Below, piece after piece: positions 1-10,992 of a DNA stretch of 64,000 nt (position 1 is the first letter of the stretch; each line of letters begins with the position of its first letter). The position numbers were made by a program, and so were the translations under genes. The notes below the pieces were generated by a model. It was not told the origin of the DNA and did not search any database. It saw only the letters and a list, made by a program, of their open reading frames with translations. This DNA comes from Labyrinthula sp. Ha (taxonomy: Eukaryota > Sar > Bigyra > Labyrinthulida > Labyrinthulaceae). The DNA is taken from the NCBI GenBank assembly GCA_015227615.1, contig JAALGZ010000004.1, forward strand, positions 682,001-746,000, given 5' to 3'.

Positions 1-2043
1 ATTTTATTCATTTGAGAAAGAAGCTGTTCAAAATCGTTACCATATTACTCAAATCTCTCCTTTGCTAGCATTTATGGTGGAAATTACTAGCAAATTAATA
101 TATGCATCGACTCACAAATGATGCATAGGCAGAATGTTTTGAGTCTTACGTACAATGGAAGTTAGCGTTTGTGATTTCGTATGTCCACTTTCTTTGGTAG
201 AGCAATGATACCATCGGGTATATCATCAGAAGAATGTTGTTTAATAGGAATCAAATGCTTTAAGATTAATATTAGGTAATTTACTCGGCCATGAGAAGTT
301 TATAGGTTTATATTAGCCAATCAGTTATTTGTATCAAGAAGTTCTACCTAGGAGTGAAGGTGTTTCTCAGATCCAAATGATAGTCTTACAAACTGCTAAT
401 ACCCAATAATTATGAAGGAAGAAACAGAATTTTGTCTGCTGGGAGAGCAGAACCAGAAAAAGTAGCTTTGACAATGTTAATGATAGTACTCCTGCATCAT
501 ATTGCGAGCTTTAGAATATAGGAGCATAGACTGAATAGAAAAACCCAACACCTTAAGTAATTTCTTTGTTTAACAAGCTCTCAGGTTTTCATTTGCATAG
601 ATTTGTTACCAAACTAAAAGAAAGGTTGGAAGATATTAAAGGCCAATACAAAGATGTTATCAAAACCAGATGCGTTGCAGTCCAAAATTTTTCAAGACTT
701 CATCTAATACTAGTTTTTCTCAACAGGGGATCAAATCAAAAAGTGCGATGTCTATAAATTTCTTACTAATTTCTCTATATCAGAAAAATCACATCAGCTG
801 TATAATCTTGTGATGTTAAGAGGATATGTACGTATATGTTCTTGACTCAGCTAAACAAAGGGCAAGCACAACCATGGAAGTTGTCGACCAAATTTATATT
901 CACAAAGGGAACGGAAGACAATTATACTTAAAACTATGAGCTTAGTTGTATCTAACTATGTTGATTTAGTTCAAAATCTTTTACACGCTTGAAATACTTG
1001 GATTAAGAGAGATACCTGTAAATACACATACCACTCCTGTGTTGAGTTGGTTTTCTGAAAATACAGTAACAAGTAAGGAATAAATTAGAAAAAGCACCAA
1101 ATAAGAAAAGGAAGTCTACACTCCCATAAAAAATGGATTTGGAGGACCCGTGGAAATAAAGTTATTGTTAACACATGTGTATCGTAGAACCTCCCTACAG
1201 TGAAACTGATTCAGATAAAAGAGACGAGTGTTGAAGCTAAACAAATGGTTATATTCCATCCTCCGTTAAGAAATACCGAACAAAGAATTCTAAATGAAAG
1301 AAAGGGATCCAAATTGAAATATACCACAGTACTCAAAAGGTTGCATTGTAGTTATACCTATAAGAAAATATATTTAGCTGTAGCGCTAGGAGCTGGAATA
1401 ATGTAAAACTGATCATCTCTTTCCTATAACCCGGAAACGACCTGCCATGATGGTTTCGCCTTATATTCCATTTGAAACCAGTAAACTCTAAATTTGAAGT
1501 GGAAAATTTCAATCAACAGAGTGATTACTATACTCACATCCCGATCTTCACACGACTATGTCTCACCCAAAGCATACCTTAAAGCAAGCAGCGTATATCC
1601 AAGAAATAAATCAATGCTACAACAAAAGCGTTTGTAATTGATACCGCAATACAATGAAATCTGCAGCAAGCATGTTCCTTAAGTTTAGTTTCTCTAATGT
1701 GAACGTTTACATCTTTGCTGGTCTAATTTTTAAATGACCTGGTTATTTTGCTCATTCTTGGTGAACTTGAGAACCGAGCAACAAGGTTAAGGGTTATGAG
1801 AAATTTCTATACTATAGGTCAGTAGTCAATTCATTTATCTTGTAACTTTAGTTTGACACCTGGAGCTTCTTTGTTGGAAAATGACTATCTAATTATTGTT
1901 CCTCTTGTGCCCAGAAAGTAGAATCTAACTGAAACACTAAATGTGTCTAAGTTGGACATCTTGCAGTAATTTCACATTACATTTTGCAGTTTCAGCCCTG
2001 TCCGAAATAGCCAGCTATAAGAGCGAGACAAACTAAAAAGCAG
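1..2043. other. Gene-free stretch
   Basis: I see no gene here. The two longest open frames (about 63 and 68 codons, plus strand) are short, match nothing I recognise and are what AT-rich DNA gives by chance. There is no tRNA-like B box and no obvious tandem repeat. The last part must hold the promoter of the ROCO gene that starts at 2044. The stretch may contain decayed mobile DNA, like other gaps in this window, but I could not recognise any family. Confidence 0.5.
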
Positions 2044-5000
2044 ATGGCAACATTAGCAAACATCGAGAGGTACCGCTACGAGGAGTTCCCCTGGCATAAA
2101 GCAGACTCTTTAAAAACAGCGCTTAATTTCATAGAAAAAAATCAGTACGTGTATGCACTACATTTTCCCACTGACAAGCCATCGTTAAAGGGAGAGGATG
2201 TTGAGAAACTGATTGAAACATACTCGCCCAGAACACTGCAAGCACTTCTACTTCCACGGTGTGAAATGACTTTGGATAATTCAAAGGTATTTCGAGAATA
2301 TCTCAGACATGATAGAAAGTTGAAATACTTGTATTTGGAGAACAGCGGCCTCACTGATGAGATGCTTCAAGATCTCCTGGAAGCATTTGGGACTAGAGAA
2401 GAAGGCAAAAACCAAACTCTCAGAACTCTTATGATTGGTCATAATAACATAACTAATCTTGGAGCAGAATACTTGAAGGAGTTTTTAAAGCGTAATAACT
2501 CACTTTTTGAACTTTCCTTTGGGCAAAATCTTGATGATACAGGAGTGTTGGAAGTGTGTAAGGGATTGGCTTATAACAACTCAATTCGATCCTTGTACCT
2601 TTTAGACAACCTAGGAAGTTTAGCTGCTGGACAAGCCTTAGCATACGTGGCATCAACCCATACTACGTGTAACATAGTAGAGTTTACTTCTGATCAGGTA
2701 GATCAAAGCAAGTTTAATAAACTTGTAACTCAATTAGCCTCCCAAGAAGCTAATCTAGCTTTTGAAGAAGCTTTAGAAAAGGATGAAAAGGGAAAATGGT
2801 TGAGAAGTAAGATTATGATTGTTGGAGAAGGAAGAGCGGGGAAAACAGCAACTGTACGAAGTTTATTAGGACTTGATTTTGACGAAAATTTGGAGAGTAC
2901 AATTGGTGCTGAAGTGAAGCAATCGCAGTCTTATTCAGGAAATAATAGATGGCATGAAGATGTAACTGATGCAACAAAGTTTGATTTTACAAGTGACACT
3001 GCTAGCCGCTTAGCTGCTTTGAAGCTGCAAAAAGAAAGAAGAGAATTTGCTGGAAAAATAGATGGAAAGAACTTGGGAGGGTTTTTGCAGCAACTTAAAG
3101 ATAGACAGAATGAGATGGAGTCTAAGATACATGAGAGAGATAGGGTGCGAAATAATGCTAAGAAAGATGTAGAGAAGGGAGGTGAGAATCGTGAGTTTAA
3201 TGCTAAGATGGTTATGAATAAATCAAGTAGAGGAGAAGATATTATGTTTACTATGTTTGATTTTGGGGGACAGGAAGTTTTTCAAAGTATGCATCATTTA
3301 TTTTTGACGAATTATGGACTTTATTTGTTGTGTTTCAATATGGAGAAGATTATTATATCGCCTGCTGAAGTTTATGCACTGGAGAAAATTGATTATGAAA
3401 AAGAACATAGAGGAAGATTTAACCATAAGGAGTTTGAAAAAGTATTTAGAAAGAGATATAAGGAGCTGGTAACTGAAAAGAGAAGAATAGCTAAGGAGTA
3501 TCTGTTGTTTTGGCTGAATAGTATTAAAATTCATGCCCCTGGAGCTCCAATTATCTTAGTTGGTACGCATTTTGACATTGTCCGACATACGGATGATTTA
3601 GATATTATTGATGATTTTCTGAAACATATTTTGCTTGATGAGGAGGAAAATTTGAAGTTTAACGTGGTGATGAACAGAACTGGTTATTTTGTTCCATTGG
3701 ATAATAAACACAGAGACAAACCTTTATCTGATGGTGAAGTTTCGAGTGAAAGATATAAAAGGGCTATCGGCGTAAACATTGAAATCTTGAGGGATATGAT
3801 GGAAGATATTGCGCGTAAAGAACCATATGTTCAGCAGGAGATCCCTTTGAGATGGGTTAGAACTTTGGATACTCTACTAGGACAGGAATCAGATGTTGTT
3901 AGTTATACTGAAGGGTATAAACTTGCTCATGATATTAAGATCAAGGATCCAGTAGAGTTTGATAAATTGCTGGAGTGGTTTCATGAGCTTGGAATGATTA
4001 TTCATCTAACTGCAACTGCCTCTCTTCGTTCAATGATTACTACAAAACCACAGTGGTTGCTTACTGCCATGTCTAATGTAATTAGAGATAAAGAGTTGCA
4101 TAGATACCCAGAAGAGGAAATCAAGAAAGTTGGACTTCAAGCTGAATATGAACTTATGAATACAAGTGGAATTGTTTCGCTAGACCTGCTGAACTTTTTT
4201 TGGAAAGATCTGACACCAAATAATGATGCAACAAAAGAAAGAATAAACTATTTGGTTGATCTAATGCGGAGAACTCTGCTTCTATCAGAATATAATTATG
4301 CTATTCCAGAGTTGAAGAGCGTTCGTGAGACAGATTATGTTGTTAAAGCATACCTTGTTCCTAGTTTGCTGGACAAAATTGACTTGGAAGGCCTTGAGTT
4401 CTCACAATCTCAGCTTCATTACCTTGAAGTTTCTGATGATTATGAGGTTTCAATGTATGTTCCTGGTGAGTTAGACTATAATAAACTTACGGCACCTCAG
4501 AGAGAGGAAATTACTGGGGTCTTGGGGTTAGAACAGAAACAACTCTTGAGAAGAGCTAGGTTACCAGGAGAAGCCTTTATGCATGCTTGGGGCCGAGCAG
4601 GAAACCACTTTAAGAAGGACATGAAGAAGGATGAGAAGCTTACTCCTGAGCAAAAAGAAGAAAGAGCTGCTCTGCTTCAGAAAAGAGAAGAGTTCCGACT
4701 ACATGGATTTGAGCCAGCTCATCCTGAGTTTGGATACGGTATGGTTTTTGATTTTAGTAAGAGTTTCCTGCCAAATGGTATTTTTCAAAGGTTTCTTTGT
4801 TTGGCAATGTTAAAGGGTTATGATGGAGGTGGAGGAAAGCGGCCTGTTCTTCACAAGAATAGTGCAATTGTGTTTATGGCGGATGGACAAGTTTTAAGAT
4901 TGTATAAGAAAAAGCACAGAATTTTGTGTATGGTGAATAACGAGTTTGAGAGAGCAAATAGATATTTGACCAGCTTCATGCTTAAGCTGAAAGCTGATAC

Positions 5001-5190
5001 TATGGGTGAAGAGTTAGAATATGATACATGGTACGAATATGTAAGTAAGAAAGAAGGGGAGGCACATAGGTATATGTTATTGAACCAGGCTAGAAAAGAA
5101 AAATTAGTTCCGTGGTTTGCAAAAGATGAACTACCTGAGTTAAAGGAAGTGAAGCACGTGGATTTGGACGACTTTTTGGCAGAATTTTAA
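2044..5190 (+). CDS. ROCO-family protein: LRR-Roc-COR GTPase
   Basis: This single-exon gene encodes 1048 residues. Residues about 60-230 hold leucine-rich repeats of the ribonuclease-inhibitor type. A Ras-of-complex (Roc) GTPase follows: P-loop GEGRAGKT at residues 261-268, the G3 element DFGGQ at 406-410 and the G4-like THFD at 508-511 (the THxD form is usual in Roc domains). A COR domain starts near residue 598 (IPLRWVRTLDTLL) and runs to about 830. No kinase or other recognised domain follows; the last 200 residues are unassigned. The family consists of dimerising GTPases that act as intracellular signalling switches. Odd feature: about 138 residues separate G1 from G3, with a charged, coiled-coil-like insertion at about 310-395, longer than in most Roc domains. 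The ATG at 2044 is the first in frame after an AT-rich leader. The domain call is secure; the pathway is unknown. Confidence 0.92.
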   Translation: MATLANIERYRYEEFPWHKADSLKTALNFIEKNQYVYALHFPTDKPSLKGEDVEKLIETYSPRTLQALLLPRCEMTLDNSKVFREYLRHDRKLKYLYLENSGLTDEMLQDLLEAFGTREEGKNQTLRTLMIGHNNITNLGAEYLKEFLKRNNSLFELSFGQNLDDTGVLEVCKGLAYNNSIRSLYLLDNLGSLAAGQALAYVASTHTTCNIVEFTSDQVDQSKFNKLVTQLASQEANLAFEEALEKDEKGKWLRSKIMIVGEGRAGKTATVRSLLGLDFDENLESTIGAEVKQSQSYSGNNRWHEDVTDATKFDFTSDTASRLAALKLQKERREFAGKIDGKNLGGFLQQLKDRQNEMESKIHERDRVRNNAKKDVEKGGENREFNAKMVMNKSSRGEDIMFTMFDFGGQEVFQSMHHLFLTNYGLYLLCFNMEKIIISPAEVYALEKIDYEKEHRGRFNHKEFEKVFRKRYKELVTEKRRIAKEYLLFWLNSIKIHAPGAPIILVGTHFDIVRHTDDLDIIDDFLKHILLDEEENLKFNVVMNRTGYFVPLDNKHRDKPLSDGEVSSERYKRAIGVNIEILRDMMEDIARKEPYVQQEIPLRWVRTLDTLLGQESDVVSYTEGYKLAHDIKIKDPVEFDKLLEWFHELGMIIHLTATASLRSMITTKPQWLLTAMSNVIRDKELHRYPEEEIKKVGLQAEYELMNTSGIVSLDLLNFFWKDLTPNNDATKERINYLVDLMRRTLLLSEYNYAIPELKSVRETDYVVKAYLVPSLLDKIDLEGLEFSQSQLHYLEVSDDYEVSMYVPGELDYNKLTAPQREEITGVLGLEQKQLLRRARLPGEAFMHAWGRAGNHFKKDMKKDEKLTPEQKEERAALLQKREEFRLHGFEPAHPEFGYGMVFDFSKSFLPNGIFQRFLCLAMLKGYDGGGGKRPVLHKNSAIVFMADGQVLRLYKKKHRILCMVNNEFERANRYLTSFMLKLKADTMGEELEYDTWYEYVSKKEGEAHRYMLLNQARKEKLVPWFAKDELPELKEVKHVDLDDFLAEF

Positions 5191-7569
5191 GCAGTAAACT
5201 TGTTAAAAGAACTCTTTCATTCAGTTTAGCCTGGTTACTAGGATACGTAAGATTTAATCAGACTCACAAACAGCTGTTTCTGTTCGTTGAATGTTTCATT
5301 TCATTTTTCTGTATGCCACTCTTCAGTTGCATACTTAATGGTTCCTAATTACTAAGACTAGGACCCAGAAGGTAAACATAAATTGAACAGTACACTCAGG
5401 ATAAGATTTCAAAAATGTATGGCATTGAGTGGGCCTACCTGAACCCAACTACTTGTACCAGGTCCAATAACATAGGCAGTTTAAACAGTTCAATAAAGTA
5501 TGACTTGCTACTTTGCTCTTAATTTAATCGTCCCCTTATCTCTGTAACGTTTATACTATATAGTTTTTTGTTGTTACCAATGGGCCACAATAAGTATCTG
5601 GGAAGAGGGGTTCCATTGGTCTTCAGGAAGAAAGGATTAGACATCTAATGATCCTAAGCAAAGTAAATATATAGATTGAAGGGGTTCTTAAACCAATATA
5701 TTTCGGTGTTTGCCTCAAAACTGATAATTCTGCTGAATTGAAGCAACCTGAAAGCTAAGTACTAGGTTGATCCCTTGCTAGTCACGACTGTGCTACATAT
5801 AAGAAAGGCTAGAAAGAGGCAAATTGAAGAACATGAAGGTCATATCTAAGGAGTTGATGTATATCCTCTATGCCAAAGAGCTCTTTATTACTTAAAAAGC
5901 AACCTCCTGCCTTAGTATTCTTTATTTTGTGCTTAACATGGCCAAACATCAACTCCAACTTCATAGCAATTCTTCCTCTGCACTAAATTATTTAACCGGA
6001 CCTGATACCTTCAGACTTAGTCTAAATGGTGTAGTGCAGTCTAGGATGCAACAATGATTTTATCATAATAAACTATTCCATTAAGCAGGGTTAGATTCGA
6101 AATTAAGGTAAGTACAGTCTGATAAACGATATCCTTTGAACACATTCCTAAGTAACTAGCAGACCAGGGATAGGCGGTGTACAAAAAAAACAACTCAAAG
6201 TTTCTTGTTCAAGAAACATTAACAAGAAGCTGTACTACACTATAGGAAATATGAATATCGGCTGAGGTATTAGTTAAGTATAGGTGGTAGGCTGGCTTTA
6301 GAGAGTTTATAATAAAATTTAGTTAGCAGTTGAATTAGGATCTAAGATCTCTTAATAGGCAATTTCCTCAGTATTGATACTAAAAATGAAGACTCTGATG
6401 AGCCAATTAAAAGAAAAAACAAGATAGGTCTAGAGAAATATTGCACTTAACGAGGACATATTTTGCTTATAGGTATCCTCTCTTGGCCGAGTACGTCATT
6501 TATATAGAAGGAGAGACCCATTCAAGCGAAAAGTGTTGAGAGAATTGACTTAACAACAAGCACAAGTGCCTTGAATCAACGATAAATTGGAATTGCTTCA
6601 TTGTTCTCATGACTGTTAAATGGTTAGACAGGACTAGTATCCTTCATGTTCCTTTTTTCCAGTATCTGTATCATCTACCTCCCCTGCTTCATTGTGGAAA
6701 CAGGGTTTAGATTAATCCAGAATCCTTAATAGTTGCTTAGTCTATGCAGGATGGAAACTCATCAATAACTTTAAAAGAAAAATATGGAATAAACGCTGCA
6801 TATTATAAAATATGATTCATTGAGCATGATGATTAGGTTAGCATAATTTCCTCTGCAATAATTGATCATTGCAAAAAATAAAAACCTTCATTGTCTACAT
6901 TCTATATGGCGAAGGTAACAGGGGTTTTACTTTGAGAATGAACCTAGCTACTATTACCCTTCTCACACCTGACTAGAGACCAGATTTTATTCTAGATAAA
7001 CTATATACTGAAGATTCAACCTTAAGATTGGTAATTAAAGACCTATTATATATTTTAATAGCCAGAAATTAAGTTCTTTTTCGTAGTGTAAAGCCCCAGC
7101 AGTTAATAGCTATGAATAACATGTTCATTAAAGCACTGTAAGGTAAGCAGAAAACTAGCCATACAAAAGAAGATAAAGCACATATTAACATAGAACATTT
7201 ATATAATAGTTCTTGATCTTTTAAGAAAGTCTTAAGCATTATTCTTTTCAAAATAAAACGATCCTGCATGAAACAGATAACTGTTTACTTATATTTATAT
7301 ATTCAAGCAAACCAGTGCTCTCAGCAAGAAGCTTCATATATTTAGTACATCTAAACTAAAGCGCTTAGACTCCAATACACTTTCTTTATTCTTAACTCTT
7401 TATGTAAATAATGCTTCTACAGAAAATCTGATCCTGGTGGCATTTATTTTGGTCTGTGGATAGACACGAAGAATTTATATAATATAACAATATGGCATTA
7501 CCCTATAGAATATAGTGAAATTTGTTTCGTAAGCAGATTCTACGATTTTAATACTTCAAGAAGTAACTG
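5191..7569. other. Gene-free stretch
   Basis: This is 2.4 kb without a convincing gene. A 66-codon minus-strand frame at 7069-7269 is hydrophobic but has no recognisable family. A short segment near 6743-6790 (plus) faintly resembles the start of a copia-type reverse transcriptase, but it is too weak to annotate. I found no tRNA, tandem repeat or inverted repeat. Confidence 0.45.
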
Positions 7570-7947
7570 ATGTCCGTTTCTAAACAGGAAATTGTGGAGC
7601 TGTTGTTTACTTTGGAAGATGGAAAAACTGGAGAGGATCCTAGTTTCTTGTCAATCCTAGAAAGAATTATGTGGAGCGAAGATCTAGAACTACTTGACTT
7701 CTTCTTTTTGAAGATGTACCCTAGATATCCTTCTCATCAAGTACTCAAAACATTGCTAACTCCTCTTGAAGCAAGATTCTCAACTAAAATGATTTCTGCT
7801 CTTCTCAGAAAAATATTGATGTCAACAGAAAACGCTTCAAGAGATTTAAATGATAAGATCCGCAACCTAAGAGCGAACATTCGAGAATTAGAAAAACAAA
7901 AGGAACAACTTCAGCGGGGTGGATTAATCTTTGAAATACCCAGATAA
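7570..7947 (+). CDS. Hypothetical small coiled-coil protein (125 aa)
   Basis: An intact ATG frame of 125 residues. The first 80 residues look globular and helical with many Leu, Phe and Met residues (…LLDFFFLKMYPRYPS…). Residues about 85-117 form a charged coiled coil rich in Asn, Arg, Glu, Lys and Gln. There is no signal peptide and no membrane segment. I do not recognise the family. Base composition is like that of neighbouring real genes and the frame is free of low-complexity sequence, which favours a real gene. It lies at the edge of the housekeeping island, about 720 bp upstream of eL33 in the same direction. Confidence 0.6.
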   Translation: MSVSKQEIVELLFTLEDGKTGEDPSFLSILERIMWSEDLELLDFFFLKMYPRYPSHQVLKTLLTPLEARFSTKMISALLRKILMSTENASRDLNDKIRNLRANIRELEKQKEQLQRGGLIFEIPR

Positions 7948-7995
7948 GAACATAACGTGAAAAAAATTTGGCATGATAACAAAGCTAAAATATGA

Positions 7996-8563
7996 TCATA
8001 GCTTGAACTCTGAGTCCACAATCTTCGTTTGTGTTGGGGGAATAAACTCTTCACCAAATTCTTCTGTCGCCAAAAGAAGAGACCTCAAGCATGTTTGCAA
8101 CTTTAAATAAATAAAAAATGATAATATATGTTTCTTGCGTCTGCTTCTCTGTTTAGATAATCAGCTAAATGTGGTTTTAGATTCGCTGTCTTCATTGCAC
8201 TGTAACCAAAACTAAGTTTTCCAAGAAGACGCAAGTATGGTTTATTTTCAGACGCAATTTTATATTCTATTATTTTCAGGTTTCCGCCATAGGTTTTTGA
8301 ACTTAGAAAACACGCAATACACCACACAAGGCACCTTTTCTTCATTCAAGTGTTTCTAAGATAGTTTTTTCAACTGCAAGCTTGTATTCTAGAAGCCTTC
8401 AGACTTAGAGTTCTTAACTTCTCTGATTCTTCACAAAGAAAAACGAATTAGACACTATTATCTAAATATGTTTTTTGTTTGAAGTACTTTACCAAGTAGA
8501 CACGCTGCTTGGTTTTCTTCTTTTGTTCTCGTTAGTTTTATTTTGGGGCACCCAACGGGCCAT
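7996..8563 (-). pseudogene. Unresolved minus-strand coding locus (split gene or gene relic)
   Basis: Three protein-like frames follow one another on the minus strand between the 125-aa gene and eL33. The first starts at ATG 8563 and reads MARWVPQNKTNENKRRKPSS before a stop. The second is an 80-codon frame at 8345-8103. The third is a C-terminal-looking frame ending at 7996 (…LLLATEEFGEEFIPP…) with a TGA stop. The second and third would join in frame with an intron of length 3n+2, as with 29 nt, but no GT-AG pair of 29 nt is present; a 38-nt GC-AG pair would fit. I do not recognise the product. It could be a real gene with atypical introns, or a decaying gene. The divergent start about 100 bp from eL33 fits a shared promoter. 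Confidence 0.35.
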
Positions 8564-8666
8564 ATGTCCTTTTGTTACATTGCCCAAAATGTCGAAATAT
8601 ATATTTAGCTGTCCGTTTAAGTCATTATTTTGATCTTGTAAAAGAAAAACCAACCAAAACAAAGTC

Positions 8667-9089
8667 ATGCCGGGTGGACATCCTCATCACAGAAAGAACG
8701 GTCATACACACCATGTAATAGGCCACGCACAAAAACCTACAGTCTTAAAAAAATCTAAAGGAGGCAATCAACCTCAAAATCTTTTTGTTCGCGGAATCTT
8801 CACTGGTTACAGAAGAGGTCTACGAAACCAATATCCCAACACTGCTTTGCTTACTTTGGAAAATGTAACAAGTAAAGAAGATGTGCCATTTTATTTGGGA
8901 AAACGGGTTGCCTACATTTACAATGGAAAGAGGAAAGACGAAAAAGGAAGCACGTACAGGGTTATCTGGGGAAAGATTGTCCATGCACACGGGAACAATG
9001 GAGTAGTAAGAGCAAGGTTCAAAAGAAACCTACCTGCTTCTGCTATGGGTTCACAGGTTAGAGTTATGCTTTACCCACACAGGGCTTAA
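8667..9089 (+). CDS. RPL35A: 60S ribosomal protein eL33 (L35A)
   Basis: A 140-residue eL33 protein of the large cytosolic ribosomal subunit. The family core runs from about residue 38 to the end: LFVRGIFTGYRRGLRNQ, then HxALL-type and GKRVAYIYNGK segments, and finally VIWGKIVHAHGNNGVVRARF with the typical ending SQVRVMLYPHRA. The core matches the usual length of about 105-110 residues. An extra N-terminal stretch of about 38 residues is rich in His, Gly and Lys (seven His in the first 20) and is not part of the normal family. The ATG at 8667 is preceded by an A-rich leader (…AACAAAGTC). I see no intron. It is expected to be highly expressed, and shares an upstream region with the unresolved minus-strand locus. 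Confidence 0.95.
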   Translation: MPGGHPHHRKNGHTHHVIGHAQKPTVLKKSKGGNQPQNLFVRGIFTGYRRGLRNQYPNTALLTLENVTSKEDVPFYLGKRVAYIYNGKRKDEKGSTYRVIWGKIVHAHGNNGVVRARFKRNLPASAMGSQVRVMLYPHRA

Positions 9090-9235
9090 TTGTTAAAGTG
9101 CTTCCTTTCTCTAAGCTGCATTTAGAAGGAAGACAAATACTTAATCTTTAACAATGCTGAGCCACAATTTAGATGCATAATCTAAGAAAATACAGCCACA
9201 ATTTCTTAATGGAAGCAATAAAAAGGTAAAATATC

Positions 9236-10753
9236 TCAATTAAAACCACCACTGAACCACTTTTTATTCGCTTCCTCTATTCTCTTGGTCTTGCTATTTG
9301 TAAGCTCCGGATTAACGAGCTCAATACCTTGACCTTCTGCTAGTGCTACGGTAGAAGCAAAACCACTAGTAATCATTCCAGTATCACCTCCACCTGAAAT
9401 AGCTCCTGTATTTGTTGCCTTAATCCCTCGGAGATGATTCCTGTACCTGTTAGCTTCATTCTGCTTTTGAATCTGTTTCTCTCGGCGAATTTCTTTTGCA
9501 GTCTTCCTTCTTTTAAGCGACACGCTCTTAGCCAAAATTCTTACTCCATCTCTTCCCACCTTTCCATAATCATTTCCCATTGAAGAGTCTCCATATTCAA
9601 CCACATCTCCTGCAAAATCAACTTTATTTAAGCTCTTTTGTAACTCTGTCTGAGCCAGCATTTCCTTTCTTTTTCTTAATCTTCTTCCAGCTCTTCGTGT
9701 CTTATTTGATGGTCCAGGCTTTGGTAACGGCCTAACTGATTTCCCAGGATTAGGTTCTTCCCATTTTTTTATCTTCTTTTGTATTTCATCCCTCCAAAGT
9801 TGCCCTTGAGATCCATCTGGAGACGAAGATGCGAGATCCAATCTTGCACAGAGCGCAACTCTTCCACTCACAGTTCTCATAACCTTTCTTCTATGTTCTT
9901 TCATAGTGGTTTGAACCATGTCAGTCTGATACAAAACCCCAAAATGTTTCTGGTTCACCGAAGCAGACATTCCACTTATCGTTTTATCTTTTTTTCCAAG
10001 CACTATTATGTTTCCAGAAGGCAGTTTGCTTAAAGGTTCTAATCCACCTGCAAATCCTAGAGCAAGAGAACAAACTTCTGGGCCCACAAGTGCGCATATA
10101 TTTGGTGCAATGTTTTTGATATGTGTTTTAACGAATGGAAGAAGTTTTTCATTTTTTATGTCGATAAGTGATAAAGCTTCATCACACGCTTCTTCTACAA
10201 AAGACAATACTTCTTGCTCGAGTTTTACTTTCACGGTTGTGTCAAATGTCAAAGAGACGGACATGACTAATGCTTGGGGAAGTATAGAAGAAAGATCTAG
10301 ATTGGCAACCTCTGTTTCATTTCCAATAAGTCTAACTGTCTTTATGTAGTCTTCTAACTCGGGTACTAAATTAGGAAGCTCTTTAAACCTAACACCGAAC
10401 TTATCTGTTATAACAACATAAATGTCAAAAATCTTAGCATCTAGCTGGAAAATCTGAGTATTCACTTCCATAATAAGATCATACTTTTGATGCGTAGAAA
10501 ATCCTTCAGAATTGAAGTCGTCAATTTTGTTGATAAGGTTTCTAAACACTGTCGAACTTGAAAGAGATTTCACCTTTTTTAAGAGTTTGGATAGTTCCTC
10601 CAAATGTGATGACTCAATAACTTTTTCAGTATATTCCGCTATGTTTCCTGTAATCTTAAACTCATGTTTTACCTCTGGGACACGTTTGTCGTTCTCATCT
10701 TCAATATCCGAGTCCTCACTTAGATTTTCTAAATCGTTGAAGAACTCACTCAT
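9236..10753 (-). CDS. PRPF31: U4/U6 snRNP protein PRPF31 (Nop-domain splicing factor)
   Basis: A 505-residue intact frame. After an acidic N-terminus comes the helical NOP5/NOSIC region (about 60-200), then the Nop domain that binds the 15.5K-U4 snRNA complex: GPEVCSLALGFAGGLEPLSK and the following SGNIIVLGKK segment at about 225-260. The C-terminal Prp31 domain follows, with KWEEPNPGKSVRPLPKPGPS, an RRAGRRLRKRKE basic block and the family ending SGFASTVALAEGQGIELVNP…ANKKWFSGGF. Human PRPF31 is 499 residues, so the length fits. The protein holds U4/U6 together in the tri-snRNP. It is transcribed divergently from SSRP1, with 239 bp between the two starts. Its presence agrees with a working spliceosome, as the short introns here require. 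Confidence 0.96.
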   Translation of the reverse strand: MSEFFNDLENLSEDSDIEDENDKRVPEVKHEFKITGNIAEYTEKVIESSHLEELSKLLKKVKSLSSSTVFRNLINKIDDFNSEGFSTHQKYDLIMEVNTQIFQLDAKIFDIYVVITDKFGVRFKELPNLVPELEDYIKTVRLIGNETEVANLDLSSILPQALVMSVSLTFDTTVKVKLEQEVLSFVEEACDEALSLIDIKNEKLLPFVKTHIKNIAPNICALVGPEVCSLALGFAGGLEPLSKLPSGNIIVLGKKDKTISGMSASVNQKHFGVLYQTDMVQTTMKEHRRKVMRTVSGRVALCARLDLASSSPDGSQGQLWRDEIQKKIKKWEEPNPGKSVRPLPKPGPSNKTRRAGRRLRKRKEMLAQTELQKSLNKVDFAGDVVEYGDSSMGNDYGKVGRDGVRILAKSVSLKRRKTAKEIRREKQIQKQNEANRYRNHLRGIKATNTGAISGGGDTGMITSGFASTVALAEGQGIELVNPELTNSKTKRIEEANKKWFSGGFN

Positions 10754-10992
10754 TTTCTCAAAGAGAATATCTTACCGGAATAATCTGCTACCGTAAACTT
10801 CTTTACAACAAATTTTATAGCTTGTCTCAAACGTTTGTTACCATGTTGTTGATACGGAGGGTTTATCCAGCTAATCATGAGTTGTTTTACATAATTTAAA
10901 GCGAATCAAAATACAATCCTTTCAAAAACGGTTGAAAGGAAGAATAGCAACAAGAGCTTAAAGAATAGGGATAAGTTCGTAAAACGGTGGTA
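10754..10992. promoter_or_regulatory. Shared divergent promoter of PRPF31 and SSRP1
   Basis: These 239 bp lie between the two start codons. Two copies of a TTACCG(G/T)A-type motif stand close to the PRPF31 start: TTACCGGA at 10772-10779 and TACCGTAA at 10789-10796. The same motif recurs upstream of COG6/eL31 and the 7TM-RGS gene. I see no TATA box at a fixed place. Function is inferred only from position and recurrence. Confidence 0.4.

Noticed and set aside
6743-6790. Start of a copia reverse transcriptase on the plus strand
   Set aside because: Only about ten residues resemble it and nothing colinear follows.
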